Below are positions 53,741 to 63,033 of a stretch of DNA of 64,000 nucleotides, one piece after another. The first letter of the stretch is position 1. Each line of letters begins with the position of its first letter. This DNA comes from Nocardia sp. CDC159 (lineage in GTDB: Bacteria > Actinomycetota > Actinomycetes > Mycobacteriales > Mycobacteriaceae). Location of the stretch: contig NZ_JAMRXH010000021.1 of assembly GCF_023740735.1 (NCBI RefSeq), forward strand, positions 62,001 through 126,000, in the 5' to 3' direction. The notes below the pieces were generated by a model that did not search any database, was not told the origin of the DNA, and saw nothing but the letters and a program-made list of their open reading frames with translations. The position numbers and the translations under genes are program-made.

Positions 53741-54924
53741 CCACGGCAGGTATTTCCGCGCCCGAGACCGATCTGGCCCTGTATTCCCCGGATGCGCTGC
53801 GCGAACCGTTCGAGCACTATCGGACGCTGCGCGATCTGGGGCCGGTGGTCCGGCTGACCGAATACGACCTGTACGGCATGTTCCGCTACGACGACGTGCG
53901 CGCGGCGCTGGTCGACTGGGAGCGGTTCAGCTCGGCGCAGGGCATCGCGATGAACGCCACCTGCAACGAGCTGTCGGAGGGCTCGATCCTCGGCATGGAC
54001 CCGCCGCGGCATCGCACGGTGCGCAAGGTGCTCGACGACGCCCTGCGGCCCCGCTATGTCCGCGCGGTCGCCGGGGATATCGAGCGGCTGGCCGATCGGC
54101 TGGTCGACGATCTGATGCGGCGCGGTGAGTTCGACGGGGTCGCCGACTTCGCGTGCAAGCTGCCGGTGGATATCGTCATGGACCTCATCGGTTTTCCGCG
54201 CGACGAATACCGGACCGAACTGCTGGACTGGGCGCTGGGAGCGTTCAACTACATGGGTCCAGACAGCGAGTTGCAGCGGTCGACGTTTCCGGATGTGCAG
54301 GCGCTCATGCGGTATCTCGTCACCGAGGCCACGCCGGATCGGCTGCTGCCGGACAGCTTCGGTCAGATCGTCTGGGCCGCGGCCGATCGCGGGGAGATCA
54401 CCGAGCCGGAGGCGCTGATGACCATGAGCGCCTATGCCTGCGCCGGGCTGGATACGACCATCGCCGGGATCGCCGCCACGCTGTGGCTGCTGGCCCGCGA
54501 TCCCGAACAGTGGCAGGCCGTGCGGGAGGATCCGAAGCTCATCCCCGGCGCGTTCCTGGAGGGCGTGCGGATGGAGTCGCCGATCCAGTCCTTCTCCCGC
54601 GTCGCCACCTGCGATGTGGACGTCGACGGCGTGACCATTCCCGCGGGCGCGCGCGTGGTGCTGTCCTACGGCTCGGCCAATCGGGACGAGCGCCACTATC
54701 CCGATCCGGATCGCTTTCTGGTGCGGCGCAATCCGGTGGACACCCTCGGATTCGGCTCCGGCGTGCACCACTGTCCCGGGCGCGCGCTGTCCTCGATGGA
54801 GGCGCACGCGGTGTTCACCGCACTCGCCAAGCGGGCCAGCACGATCGAACTCGCGGGCGAGCCGACCCGCACCCCGAACAACATCACCCGCGGGCTGGAC
54901 TCGCTGCCCGTCCGCATCCGCTGA
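53737..54924 (+). CDS. Cytochrome P450 (side-chain oxidation)
   Basis: 395 residues from a GTG preceded by GGGGGAGG. I-helix ACAGLDTTIAG, ExxR in EGVRM and haem loop FGSGVHHCPGRAL with the Cys ligand are all present. It is the first of four genes that could turn a terminal methyl into an amide: hydroxylation here, then alcohol and aldehyde oxidation, then amidation. Known anthramycin genes ORF1-4 have the same set. It needs ferredoxin partners encoded elsewhere. Confidence 0.92.
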   Translation: MTTAGISAPETDLALYSPDALREPFEHYRTLRDLGPVVRLTEYDLYGMFRYDDVRAALVDWERFSSAQGIAMNATCNELSEGSILGMDPPRHRTVRKVLDDALRPRYVRAVAGDIERLADRLVDDLMRRGEFDGVADFACKLPVDIVMDLIGFPRDEYRTELLDWALGAFNYMGPDSELQRSTFPDVQALMRYLVTEATPDRLLPDSFGQIVWAAADRGEITEPEALMTMSAYACAGLDTTIAGIAATLWLLARDPEQWQAVREDPKLIPGAFLEGVRMESPIQSFSRVATCDVDVDGVTIPAGARVVLSYGSANRDERHYPDPDRFLVRRNPVDTLGFGSGVHHCPGRALSSMEAHAVFTALAKRASTIELAGEPTRTPNNITRGLDSLPVRIR

Positions 54925-54940
54925 CGCCAGGAGGACCACC

Positions 54941-56017
54941 GTGCGAGCGGCACAGATCGTCGAGTACGGGGCACCGCTCGACATTCGCGAAATACCCGAT
55001 CCCACACCGGAATCCGACGGCGTCGTGCTGGCGGTGCAGGCCGCGGGCATCTGCCGCAGCGATTGGCACGCCTGGATGGGCGACTGGGGCTGGCTGGGCG
55101 GACAGGTGGCGCTGCCGCGCACGCTGGGCCACGAACTGGTCGGCGAGGTGGTGGCCGTCGGTCCCGAGGTGCGGTCGGTGCGGATCGGCGACCGGGTCAC
55201 CGTGCCGTTCCACCTGGCCTGCGGCACCTGCGGGCACTGCCGCGACGGGCGGGCCAATGTCTGCGACAACATGCAGGTACTGGGCTTCTGGCGCGACGGC
55301 GGCTACGCCGAATACGTGTCGATACCCACCGCCGACTTCAACTGCGTACCGGTGCCCGAGGGGCTCACGCCGGTGGCGGCCAGTGCGATCGGCTGCCGGT
55401 TCATGACGGCGTTCCATGCCGTGCTCGGCCAGGGCGAGGTCCGGCCCGGGGATCGGGTGGCCGTGCACGGCGTGGGCGGGGTGGGGCTGTCGGCGGTGCA
55501 GATCGCCAGTGCGGCAGGCGCATTCGTGGTCGCGGTGGACATCGATCCGGCGAAGCTGGCGCTGGCCAAGGAACAGGGCGCGGCGCACACCATCGATGCC
55601 GGTGCCGAACCGGACGTCCCGGCGGCGGTCCGCGAGGCCACCGACGGCGGCGCACATGTCTCGATCGACGCCCTGGGCGCCCGCGCGACCGTGCTGAATT
55701 CGATTCGCTGCCTGCGTAAGCGGGGGCGACACGTGCAGGTGGGCATGACCGGCGCGGCGGACGCGGGCGAGATCGCGCTGCCGATCGACGAGATCACCAT
55801 CGCGGAGCTGAGTGTCGTTGGCTCGCACGGCAATCCGCATACCAGCTATCCGCGGTTGCTGTCTCTGGTGGCGTCGGGTCGGCTCGCGCCGCAGACCCTG
55901 GTGCAGCGCACCGTGGCGCTGGAGCAGGCGGGCGACGTGCTGGCCGCCATGAGCGATTTCACCACCGGTGGCGGCATCACCGTCATCGACCGCTTCGGAG
56001 GAGGTCAGGACTCGTGA
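54941..56017 (+). CDS. Zinc-dependent alcohol dehydrogenase
   Basis: 358 residues, GTG start with GGAGGACC upstream. Catalytic-zinc Cys in AGICRSDWH and His/Glu in TLGHELVGEVVAVG; the structural zinc loop CGTCGHCRDGRANVC is complete. NAD(P) binding fold: VHGVGGVGLSAVQIA. Placed after the P450, it probably oxidises the side-chain alcohol to the aldehyde. The 4-base overlap with the next gene (GTGA) means coupled translation. Confidence 0.9.
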   Translation: MRAAQIVEYGAPLDIREIPDPTPESDGVVLAVQAAGICRSDWHAWMGDWGWLGGQVALPRTLGHELVGEVVAVGPEVRSVRIGDRVTVPFHLACGTCGHCRDGRANVCDNMQVLGFWRDGGYAEYVSIPTADFNCVPVPEGLTPVAASAIGCRFMTAFHAVLGQGEVRPGDRVAVHGVGGVGLSAVQIASAAGAFVVAVDIDPAKLALAKEQGAAHTIDAGAEPDVPAAVREATDGGAHVSIDALGARATVLNSIRCLRKRGRHVQVGMTGAADAGEIALPIDEITIAELSVVGSHGNPHTSYPRLLSLVASGRLAPQTLVQRTVALEQAGDVLAAMSDFTTGGGITVIDRFGGGQDS

Positions 56018-57465
56018 CCGTCTCGACCGCACCGCATCCGCTCTATATCGGCGGCCGGTTCGCCGCCGCCGCGAGCGGCCGCACCTTCACCACGATCGAT
56101 CCGTCCACCGGCGAGCCCCTCGCCGAGGTCGCGTACGCGGGTCCCGAGGATGTGCGGGCGGCCGTCGCCGCCGCGCGGGCCGCGCTCGACGGACCGTGGG
56201 GCGCGATGCCCGCGGCCGAGCGCGGGCGGTTGCTGGCCCGGCTCGCCGATCTGATCGAGGACCATGCCGCCGAACTCGCCGAGCTCGAATCCCGCGACGG
56301 CGGCAAGCCGATCGCGGTCACCCGCACGCTCGATGTGCCGGCCGCCGCGGCGCAGTTCCGCTATTTCAGCGGCTGGCCCACCCGGATCGAGGGGGAGACG
56401 ATTCCGGTATCGGTCCCGAATACGCTGTGCTACACCAGAAAAGAGCCGGTGGGAGTCTGCGCGCAGATCATTCCGTGGAACTTCGCGCTGTTGATGGCGG
56501 CCTGGAAGCTGGGTGCGGCGCTGGCCGCCGGATGTACGGTGGTGGTCAAACCGGCGGAGCAGACGCCGCTGACCACCCTGCGGCTGGCCGAGCTGATCGA
56601 GCGGGCCGGATTCCCGCCGGGCACGGTCAATGTGCTCACCGGCGACGGGGCGACCGGCGCCGCGCTGGTCGACGCGCCGGGTATCGACAAGATCGTCTTC
56701 ACCGGCTCCACCGCGGTGGGGCGCGAGATCGGGGCGAAGGCGGGCCGCGCGCTCGAGCGGATGACGCTGGAGCTCGGGGGCAAGAGCCCGAACATCATCC
56801 TGCCCGACGCGGATCTGGAGGCGGCGATCACCGGGGCCTACCGCGGGATCTACTTCAATACCGGGCAGGCCTGCAATGCCGCGTCGCGGCTGTATGTGCA
56901 CGAGAGTGTCTTCGACGAGGTGATCGAGGGAATTCTGGTGCGGGCCAACCAGGCTCGGGTCGGACCGGCATTGGATCCGGCGACCGAGTTCGGGCCGCTG
57001 ATCTCGCTCGAGCAGTATCGGCGGGTGCGCGAGTACCTGCGCGACGGGATCGCCGCGGGTGCGACGTTGCGGGCCGGGGAGATTCCCGCGGCCGAGCCGC
57101 CGGGAGGCTATTTCCTGCGCCCCGCCCTGTTCACCGACGTGACCCCGGATATGCGGATCTGCCGGGAGGAGATCTTCGGGCCGGTGCTGGTGGCGGCGTC
57201 GTTCCGGGATGTCGACGAGGCGGTACGGCTGGCCAACGACACCGAATACGGCCTCGCCGCGGGGGTTTGGACGCGCGATCTCGGCCGGGCGCACACCCTC
57301 GCCGCCCGGCTGCGGGCCGGGTCGGTCTATGTGAACACCTGGGCGCCAGGCGATCCCGCCACCCCCTTCGGGGGGATCAAGGCGTCGGGGGTCGGCCGGG
57401 AGATGGGGCGGGCCGGAGTCGAGGCCTACCTCGAGGTGAAGTCCGTGTGGACCGCACTCGGGTGA
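56014..57465 (+). CDS. NAD(P)-dependent aldehyde dehydrogenase
   Basis: 483 residues. Family motifs: IIPWNFALLMAAWKLGAALA, VFTGSTAVGREIG, LELGGKSPNIIL with the general-base Glu, and NTGQACNAASRLYV with the nucleophilic Cys near residue 288. It should oxidise the aldehyde made by the preceding dehydrogenase to the carboxylic acid needed by the amidotransferase after it. It starts with GTG overlapping the previous stop. Confidence 0.92.
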   Translation: MTVSTAPHPLYIGGRFAAAASGRTFTTIDPSTGEPLAEVAYAGPEDVRAAVAAARAALDGPWGAMPAAERGRLLARLADLIEDHAAELAELESRDGGKPIAVTRTLDVPAAAAQFRYFSGWPTRIEGETIPVSVPNTLCYTRKEPVGVCAQIIPWNFALLMAAWKLGAALAAGCTVVVKPAEQTPLTTLRLAELIERAGFPPGTVNVLTGDGATGAALVDAPGIDKIVFTGSTAVGREIGAKAGRALERMTLELGGKSPNIILPDADLEAAITGAYRGIYFNTGQACNAASRLYVHESVFDEVIEGILVRANQARVGPALDPATEFGPLISLEQYRRVREYLRDGIAAGATLRAGEIPAAEPPGGYFLRPALFTDVTPDMRICREEIFGPVLVAASFRDVDEAVRLANDTEYGLAAGVWTRDLGRAHTLAARLRAGSVYVNTWAPGDPATPFGGIKASGVGREMGRAGVEAYLEVKSVWTALG

Positions 57466-57504
57466 GCGCCCGCCGCAACGTCGTTACCGAGGGAAGGACT
57501 TCGC

Positions 57505-59358
57505 ATGTGTGGTATCGCCGGTTGGGTCGACTTCGCGCGCGATCTCACCGTCGAGCGGCCGATCGTTCGAAAAATGATGGACACCATGGCCTTACGCGGT
57601 CCCGACGACGAGGGGATGTGGGTGCGACCGCGGGTCGCGCTCGCACATCGGCGGCTGTCGGTGATCGACCTCGAGGGCGGCAGGCAGCCCATGCTCACCC
57701 CGGAGACGCTGCCCGACGGGACACCGGTGGCCGCGATCAGCTACAGCGGCGAGGTGTACAACTTCGCCGAACTCCGAGCCGAACTCGTCCTGCTGGGCCA
57801 TCGGTTCGCCACCCGCAGCGATACCGAGGTGGTACTGCGGGCCTATCTGCAGTGGGGGCCGGAATTCGTGGGTCGGCTGAACGGGATGTTCGCCTTCGCG
57901 ATCTGGGACAGCCGCAGCGAGGAGCTGCTGCTGTACCGGGATCGGCTGGGTATCAAACCGCTGTTCTACTATCCGATCGCCGACGGGCTGCTGTTCGGCT
58001 CGGAGCCGAAAGCCGTGCTCGCACATCCGGACAGCCGGGCCGTGCTGTCGCTGGAGGGGCTGCGCTATGCGCTGTCGTTCGTGCGCGTGCCCGGGCAGAC
58101 GCCGCTGGAGGGGCTGTACGAGGTGCGGCCCGGACATGTGCTGCGGGTCCGCGACGGGCACCGGTTCGAGCAGAGGTACTGGGAACTGACCTCCCGGCCG
58201 CATACCGACGATGTGGACACCACCGTGGCCCGGGTGCGAGAACTGTTGACCGACATCGTCGCTCGGCAGCTGGTCGCCGATGTGCCGCTGTGCACGCTGC
58301 TGTCGGGCGGATTGGATTCCAGCGCGCTGACCGCGCTCGCGCAGCGCACGCTCGATTCGGATCGGATCCGCAGCTTCTCGGTGGACTTCGTGGGGCAGGT
58401 GGAGAACTTCGAACCGGAGCGGCTGCGAGAGGCGCCCGATACGCCGTTCGCGATGGAGCTGGTACGTCATGTCGGCACCGTCCATCGCGAAATCCTGCTG
58501 AACAACGCCGATCTCGTCGCCGCGGGGGTGCGGGAGGCGGTGCTGCGGGCCTGGGATCTGCCCTATGGCGACGGCGATCTGGGTCCCTCGCTGTATCTGC
58601 TGTTCCGGGCGGTCGCGCAGCAGTCGACCGTCGCCCTGTCCGGTGAGTCCGCCGACGAGGTGTTCGGCGGATATCTGTGGTTCCACGATCCGCGGGTCGT
58701 CGAGTCGGACACCTTTCCGTGGCACGCCATCGGGGATCGGCCGGTGGCCGAGCAGTCCACCGCCTTCCTCGATCCGGAGCTGGCCGCGAAGCTCGCGCTG
58801 CCGGAATATATTGCCGATCACTACCATTCGGCCCTGGCCGAGGTTCCGCAGCTCGCGGGGGAGTCCGGTCACGATCGGCGCATGCGCGCGATGAGCCACC
58901 TCAACCTGACCCGCTGGCTCCCGGTGATGCTCGATCGCAAGGACCGCCTGAGCATGGCCAACGGCATCGAGGTCCGCGTCCCGTTCTGCGATCATCGCCT
59001 CGTCGAATACGTCTTCAACGTGCCCTGGTCGATGAAGACCTTCGACGGGCGGGAGAAGAGCCTGCTGCGAGCGGCCACCAAAGACCTGCTCCCGCAATCG
59101 ATCGTCGAGCGCCGCAAGGCGCCCTACCCGTCCACCCAGGATCCCGGCTACGACCGGGCGATGAAGCAGGTCCTCGGCAAGATCGTCGCCGAACCGACCT
59201 CCCCGGCGCTGCCGCTGTTCGACCTCGACGCCATCCAGAAGCATCTGGAGACGCCGGTGCGGAAGGCGGGTTCGATGCAGGACCGCGGGCTGGTGAACGA
59301 GACGCCGATCCGGTTGAACGAATGGCTGGACGCCTACGACGTGCGGCTGGCGTTGTGA
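57505..59358 (+). CDS. Asparagine-synthetase-like glutamine amidotransferase (terminal amide)
   Basis: 617 residues, AsnB architecture. N-terminal class II glutaminase with Cys2 (MCGIAGWVDF) and RGPDDEG, then the ATP-pyrophosphatase domain with LSGGLDSSALTAL (about 270) and SGESADEVFGGY. In antibiotic clusters such proteins amidate a carboxylate with glutamine and ATP. Here, after P450, ADH and ALDH, it most likely forms the acrylamide end of anthramycin. It is the last gene of the operon and stops 12 bases before a convergent sigma factor gene. Confidence 0.9.
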   Translation: MCGIAGWVDFARDLTVERPIVRKMMDTMALRGPDDEGMWVRPRVALAHRRLSVIDLEGGRQPMLTPETLPDGTPVAAISYSGEVYNFAELRAELVLLGHRFATRSDTEVVLRAYLQWGPEFVGRLNGMFAFAIWDSRSEELLLYRDRLGIKPLFYYPIADGLLFGSEPKAVLAHPDSRAVLSLEGLRYALSFVRVPGQTPLEGLYEVRPGHVLRVRDGHRFEQRYWELTSRPHTDDVDTTVARVRELLTDIVARQLVADVPLCTLLSGGLDSSALTALAQRTLDSDRIRSFSVDFVGQVENFEPERLREAPDTPFAMELVRHVGTVHREILLNNADLVAAGVREAVLRAWDLPYGDGDLGPSLYLLFRAVAQQSTVALSGESADEVFGGYLWFHDPRVVESDTFPWHAIGDRPVAEQSTAFLDPELAAKLALPEYIADHYHSALAEVPQLAGESGHDRRMRAMSHLNLTRWLPVMLDRKDRLSMANGIEVRVPFCDHRLVEYVFNVPWSMKTFDGREKSLLRAATKDLLPQSIVERRKAPYPSTQDPGYDRAMKQVLGKIVAEPTSPALPLFDLDAIQKHLETPVRKAGSMQDRGLVNETPIRLNEWLDAYDVRLAL

Positions 59359-59369
59359 CGGGTAGGAAT

Positions 59370-60149
59370 TCAGGCGGCGACCACGGCCTGGTCGTGCAGG
59401 CGGTCGATGATGCGCGACAGCAGCCGTGAGACGTGCATCTGCGAGACCCCGAGGCGTTCGGCGATCTGGGTCTGAGTGAGGGATTCGAAGTACCGCCAGT
59501 GCAGCAGCTCGCGTTCTTCGGCCGACAGCGCGGCGATCAGTGGCCGTGCCACCGAGGACCGCTCGACCAGGCGATAGCAGCGTTCCTCCTGCCCGATCCC
59601 CGCGCCGAGCGAGGTCGGCGGATCGTCGTCCAGCCGCAGCTGATCGATGGAATCGGTCCGAAAGGCGTTGTTGGCCATCAGGGCGAGCACGGTGGTGTCG
59701 ACATCGAGATCGAGCTCACCGGCCAGCTCCCGAGGGGTCGGCGTTCGCCCCAGCCGCTGCAGCAACCGCTCGGTGGCCGCCCCCAGCCGCGTCTGCGCGT
59801 CCTTCACCGGCCGCGGCACCCGCACCGCCCACACCTGATCGCGAAAATGCCGCCGCACCTCGCCCATGATCGTGGGCACCGCGAACGACAGAAACGAGGT
59901 CCCCCGCCCCACCTCGAACCGATCCACCGCCAGCACCAGCCCCACCCGGGCAACCTGGCGTAGATCCTCCACCTGCTCCCCACGCCCCGAATACCGCTGG
60001 GCGATGTGATCGGCAAGCGGCAACCCGATCTCGATGATCCGGCTCCGAACGGCGTCCCGCTCCGGATCGGCCGCCGCCAACCCCGCACGCTTCTCGAACC
60101 AGGGCTCCAGACACTCGTAAGCTTCCACGGCGGATTCCTCCCGATCCAT
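59370..60149 (-). CDS. SigB/SigF-family RNA polymerase sigma factor
   Basis: 259 residues. Region 2 (HIAQRYSGRGEQVEDLRQVA followed by VGLVLAVDRFE and SFLSFAVPTIMGEVRRHFRD), region 3 (RLGRTPTPRELAGELDLDVD) and region 4 (LTQTQIAERLGVSQMHVSRL) are all present. It is a stress-type sigma of the actinobacterial SigF group. No anti-sigma or anti-anti-sigma gene is adjacent, which is unusual for the group. It marks the right boundary of the PBD cluster; a role in its control is possible but unsupported. Confidence 0.92.
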   Translation of the reverse strand: MDREESAVEAYECLEPWFEKRAGLAAADPERDAVRSRIIEIGLPLADHIAQRYSGRGEQVEDLRQVARVGLVLAVDRFEVGRGTSFLSFAVPTIMGEVRRHFRDQVWAVRVPRPVKDAQTRLGAATERLLQRLGRTPTPRELAGELDLDVDTTVLALMANNAFRTDSIDQLRLDDDPPTSLGAGIGQEERCYRLVERSSVARPLIAALSAEERELLHWRYFESLTQTQIAERLGVSQMHVSRLLSRIIDRLHDQAVVAA

Positions 60150-60301
60150 GTCCTTCCAATTGGTCTCACGACCAGTCTTACGAGCGGAGGCGTGCGTGCC
60201 ATCGGGACGGAGGTCGTGGAAAGCGGGGACGAAAGTCCCTTCCTCCGGCGGTGAGCGACGTCACTCTAGAGAGATGGCAAATGTGTAGTTAATTTGGGTT
60301 G

Positions 60302-61555
60302 ATGGCTCATCACAAGATGCTCGGCGGACTCGTCGTCGTCCTATCCGCGCTGGCAGTGGGCTTTTTACCCGCGATACGGATGGCGCACGCCGATCCGTCC
60401 GCCTTCGGCGATGTGGCGGTCGTGCCGGTCTCGGCTACGCCCGGTGAGCTCCTGCGGGCGGAGCCCATCACCGCGGTGCTCGATCCGGTGACGCGGGCGC
60501 CGCTGGATGTGCGGGCCTGGCGGATGCTGTATGTCAGCACCGATTCCCGCGGCAGGCGGGTGCCGGTGTCGGGCACGCTGGTGTTGCCGAACGCTCCATG
60601 GCCGGGACCCGGGGCGCGACCCCTGGTCGATTTCGGTTCCTCCGCACAGGGTTTGGGTCGGGAGTGTGCGACCTCGATCAATCTGCAGAACGGAATCGCT
60701 TACGAGACACCGGTGCTCGCGCCGTTCGTCGCGCGGGGCTGGGCCGTCGCGATCACCGATTGGATAGGTCTCGGCGCTCCCGGCGAGCACACCTATGTGA
60801 ATCGCAACGATATGACCACCACCTTCGTCGACGCGGCCCGCGCGGCGCTGCGGGTGCCGGGGACCGATCTGGCGGCGAATGCGCCGGTCGGATTCGTCGG
60901 ATCGTCGATGGGCGGCAACGCGGTGGCCGGCGCCGCCGAGCGCCCGGACTACTGGGCCGGGCTGAATGTGGTCGGCGGTGTCGCCGCGCAACCCATCACC
61001 GACGTGCTCGCGACGTTCGATCGGTTCCAGATGTACGACCTGCTGGGTTACGACACCGTGTATCAGATCGACGGATTCATCGCAGCACATCCGGAGTCGG
61101 CGGCCGCGCTGCGCGGAATCTTCAACGACCGGGGACGGCAGATCCTCGACGAAGCCCGTCAGCAGTGCCAGGCCGAAAGCTATCTCCGGTACGTGAGCGT
61201 GCCCTCGGGCTCGGTCACCGCCGACGGCCGCCCCCTGAAGGAGTACCTGCACCAGGAACCGCTGGCCTCGCTGTTCGCCGCGCAGAACCTCGGCACCGCG
61301 CCTCCGAGTTTCCCCACCGAGATCTGGCAATCGGCGGCCGACGACGCGATCCCCGCCCAACAGGGCCGCGACCTCGCGGCCAGTTGGTGCGCCCGCGGCG
61401 GAACCGTTGCCTACCAAGAGGTTCCGGGCCCACAGGTGCTACCGGGAGCGCTCGTCGCACACGCCCTGAGCACGGTGGCCGGCTGGGACGCCGGAATCGG
61501 TTACCTCGCAGATCGTTTCGCGGGCCGCCCGGCCCCGTCGACCTGCGGGGGGTGA
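60302..61555 (+). CDS. Secreted LIP-family lipase
   Basis: 417 residues from ATG; a TTG one codon earlier is possible. A Sec signal peptide (about 1-31, cleavage after AHA) precedes an alpha/beta hydrolase of the secretory lipase family (PF03583), with nucleophile Ser in VGFVGSSMGGNAVAG (about 204), and an acidic residue and His expected late (SAADDAIPAQQG; LVAHALSTV). Nocardia and Mycobacterium carry many such LIP-type lipases. Confidence 0.88.
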   Translation: MAHHKMLGGLVVVLSALAVGFLPAIRMAHADPSAFGDVAVVPVSATPGELLRAEPITAVLDPVTRAPLDVRAWRMLYVSTDSRGRRVPVSGTLVLPNAPWPGPGARPLVDFGSSAQGLGRECATSINLQNGIAYETPVLAPFVARGWAVAITDWIGLGAPGEHTYVNRNDMTTTFVDAARAALRVPGTDLAANAPVGFVGSSMGGNAVAGAAERPDYWAGLNVVGGVAAQPITDVLATFDRFQMYDLLGYDTVYQIDGFIAAHPESAAALRGIFNDRGRQILDEARQQCQAESYLRYVSVPSGSVTADGRPLKEYLHQEPLASLFAAQNLGTAPPSFPTEIWQSAADDAIPAQQGRDLAASWCARGGTVAYQEVPGPQVLPGALVAHALSTVAGWDAGIGYLADRFAGRPAPSTCGG

Positions 61556-61653
61556 GAATCCCCAGATGGACTACCATTCGTGGCCGCTCGGTCACGAGCG
61601 GTGCCCACCGCTGATTCTTGGCCCCCCGGTCGTCGAAGGGTGCGGTGGTTCCC

Positions 61654-62943
61654 TCAGCGGAGTATCACCGGCAGTGTTTCCAGACGTTGGAATTGGATGC
61701 TTCGGCGCCATCGCAGATTGTGGCGGTCGGTCGCGAGGGTGATGTCGGGGTATCTGGTCAGCAGTTGCGTGATAGCGACTCGTGCCTCGGTGCGGGCGAG
61801 TTGGGCTCCGAGGCAATAGTGGATGCCGTGCCCGAAAGGTAATGCCCGCCGGGGTTTTCGTGTGCTGTCGAAGGTTGCGGGGTTGTCGGTGGCGTGGGGG
61901 TCGTGCCCGGCCGCGAGGAGGGATACCATGATCCACTCCCCGGCGGCGATGTTCTGTTCACCGAGCGTCACCGGCTCGGCGGCGATCCGCAGCGTTGCCG
62001 TCGGCTGTGGTGGATCGATGCGGAGGGTTTCGTCGATGATGGCCTCGAGCGCTTGGGGATCGGTGCGCATTCTGTCCAGTTCGGCGGGGTTCTCGAGCAG
62101 GCCCAGCACGGTGTTGGCGATGAGGCTTGTCGTGGTTTCGTGGCCTGCGATGAGTAACAGGGCGATCGTGGATGTCGTCTCGTTCAGGCGTACCTGTCCG
62201 CGGTGCATCTCGTCGATGAGGGTGCTGAGCAGATCGTCGCGGCGGTGAAGTCTGCGGCTGGCGAGGCCGGTCAGTATCAGGCGACTGAAATCGAATGCAG
62301 CCCTGTTGAGTTCGTCGACACTGAAGGACAGCACATCGCCGAGGATTCGCGAGGACCGGCTGATGCGTACCGAATGACGCACCGGAATACCGAGGATCTC
62401 CGCGATGATCTGCACCGGTAGCGGAACGCACAGGGCCGCGACCAGGTCGACGGGCCGGGTCGGGTCCATATCGTCGACGAGCTTGTCGGCGATGGCGGTG
62501 ATGCGCGGAATCCGCTCGGCCACGACGCGCGGCGTGAAGGGCTCGGCAACGACGCGGCGTAGGCGGTCGTGATCGGGTGGGTCGGTGGCGAGCATATGTG
62601 TGAGCATGTAGGAGCCGAGGGTGTGGGTGACCCGCTGCCGCACTGTGCGCGGCTCGCCGCTGCCGCGCAGGCCGACCATCGATCCTGGCGTCTTGATCAG
62701 GGCTGGATGAGTGAGTGCCGTCTTGGCCAGCTCGTAGTTCGTGATCACCCAGCCGGTAACTCGGTGCGGGGCGGTGAATCGGTGGATCGGGCCCTGCTGC
62801 GCGAGTTGGCGGACGAAGGCGGCGGGTGCTCGAAAGTAGCGGTCGTCGAACGTCACGTCCTGGACTGTCGTCACCTCCACGGTTTTACCACTGGTGGCCG
62901 GTGTCCGTAATGTGCGGGGTAATGCTCGGTCGTTCCGGAGCAT
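61654..62943 (-). CDS. Cytochrome P450 (bacterial class I)
   Basis: About 429 residues from the ATG at 62943 (MLRNDRALPRT). A GTG about 26 codons in (EVTTVQDVTFDDRYF) may be the true start, since P450 similarity begins there. I-helix LLIAGHETTTSLIA, ExxR in ETLRIDPP, haem loop FGHGIHYCLGAQLARTEARV. It is divergent from an SDR gene. Unlike the P450 at 53737 it lies outside any pathway genes; its substrate is unknown. Confidence 0.9.
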   Translation of the reverse strand: MLRNDRALPRTLRTPATSGKTVEVTTVQDVTFDDRYFRAPAAFVRQLAQQGPIHRFTAPHRVTGWVITNYELAKTALTHPALIKTPGSMVGLRGSGEPRTVRQRVTHTLGSYMLTHMLATDPPDHDRLRRVVAEPFTPRVVAERIPRITAIADKLVDDMDPTRPVDLVAALCVPLPVQIIAEILGIPVRHSVRISRSSRILGDVLSFSVDELNRAAFDFSRLILTGLASRRLHRRDDLLSTLIDEMHRGQVRLNETTSTIALLLIAGHETTTSLIANTVLGLLENPAELDRMRTDPQALEAIIDETLRIDPPQPTATLRIAAEPVTLGEQNIAAGEWIMVSLLAAGHDPHATDNPATFDSTRKPRRALPFGHGIHYCLGAQLARTEARVAITQLLTRYPDITLATDRHNLRWRRSIQFQRLETLPVILR

Positions 62944-63033
62944 GCTCAATCATCATGGCGGCCAACGCAGTTCATGCCGCTGCCAATGCCACTGGGGTGC
63001 GTGAAGTCCGGTGCTTGCCGTAGGCTGCGGCGC

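Larger units (their letters stand above)
29903..59358. other. Anthramycin-type pyrrolobenzodiazepine biosynthetic gene cluster
   Basis: Two operons face away from a central MFS/VOC/MarR resistance unit. The left operon (46589 to 32131, minus strand) holds eleven overlapping or nearly overlapping genes for the anthranilate half, early dihydropyrrole steps and both NRPS proteins. The right operon (49376 to 59358, plus strand) completes the dihydropyrrole half and its amide side chain. The gene set and, as far as I recall, the gene order match the anthramycin cluster of Streptomyces refuineus. There are no sugar or glycosyltransferase genes (unlike sibiromycin) and no 3-hydroxyanthranilate dioxygenase (so the kynurenine genes do not serve NAD synthesis). 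The predicted product is anthramycin or a close relative that alkylates guanine in the DNA minor groove. Confidence 0.9.

Noticed and set aside
29903..59358. Insertion sequences, integrase or direct repeats bordering the cluster
   Set aside because: No transposase, integrase or matching end repeats could be seen at either edge, so a mobile-element claim is not supported.
61582..61601. Terminator hairpin after the secreted lipase
   Set aside because: CCGCTCG/CGAGCGG around GTCA is short and lacks a T-run; it may be chance in GC-rich DNA, so it is not listed as a feature.
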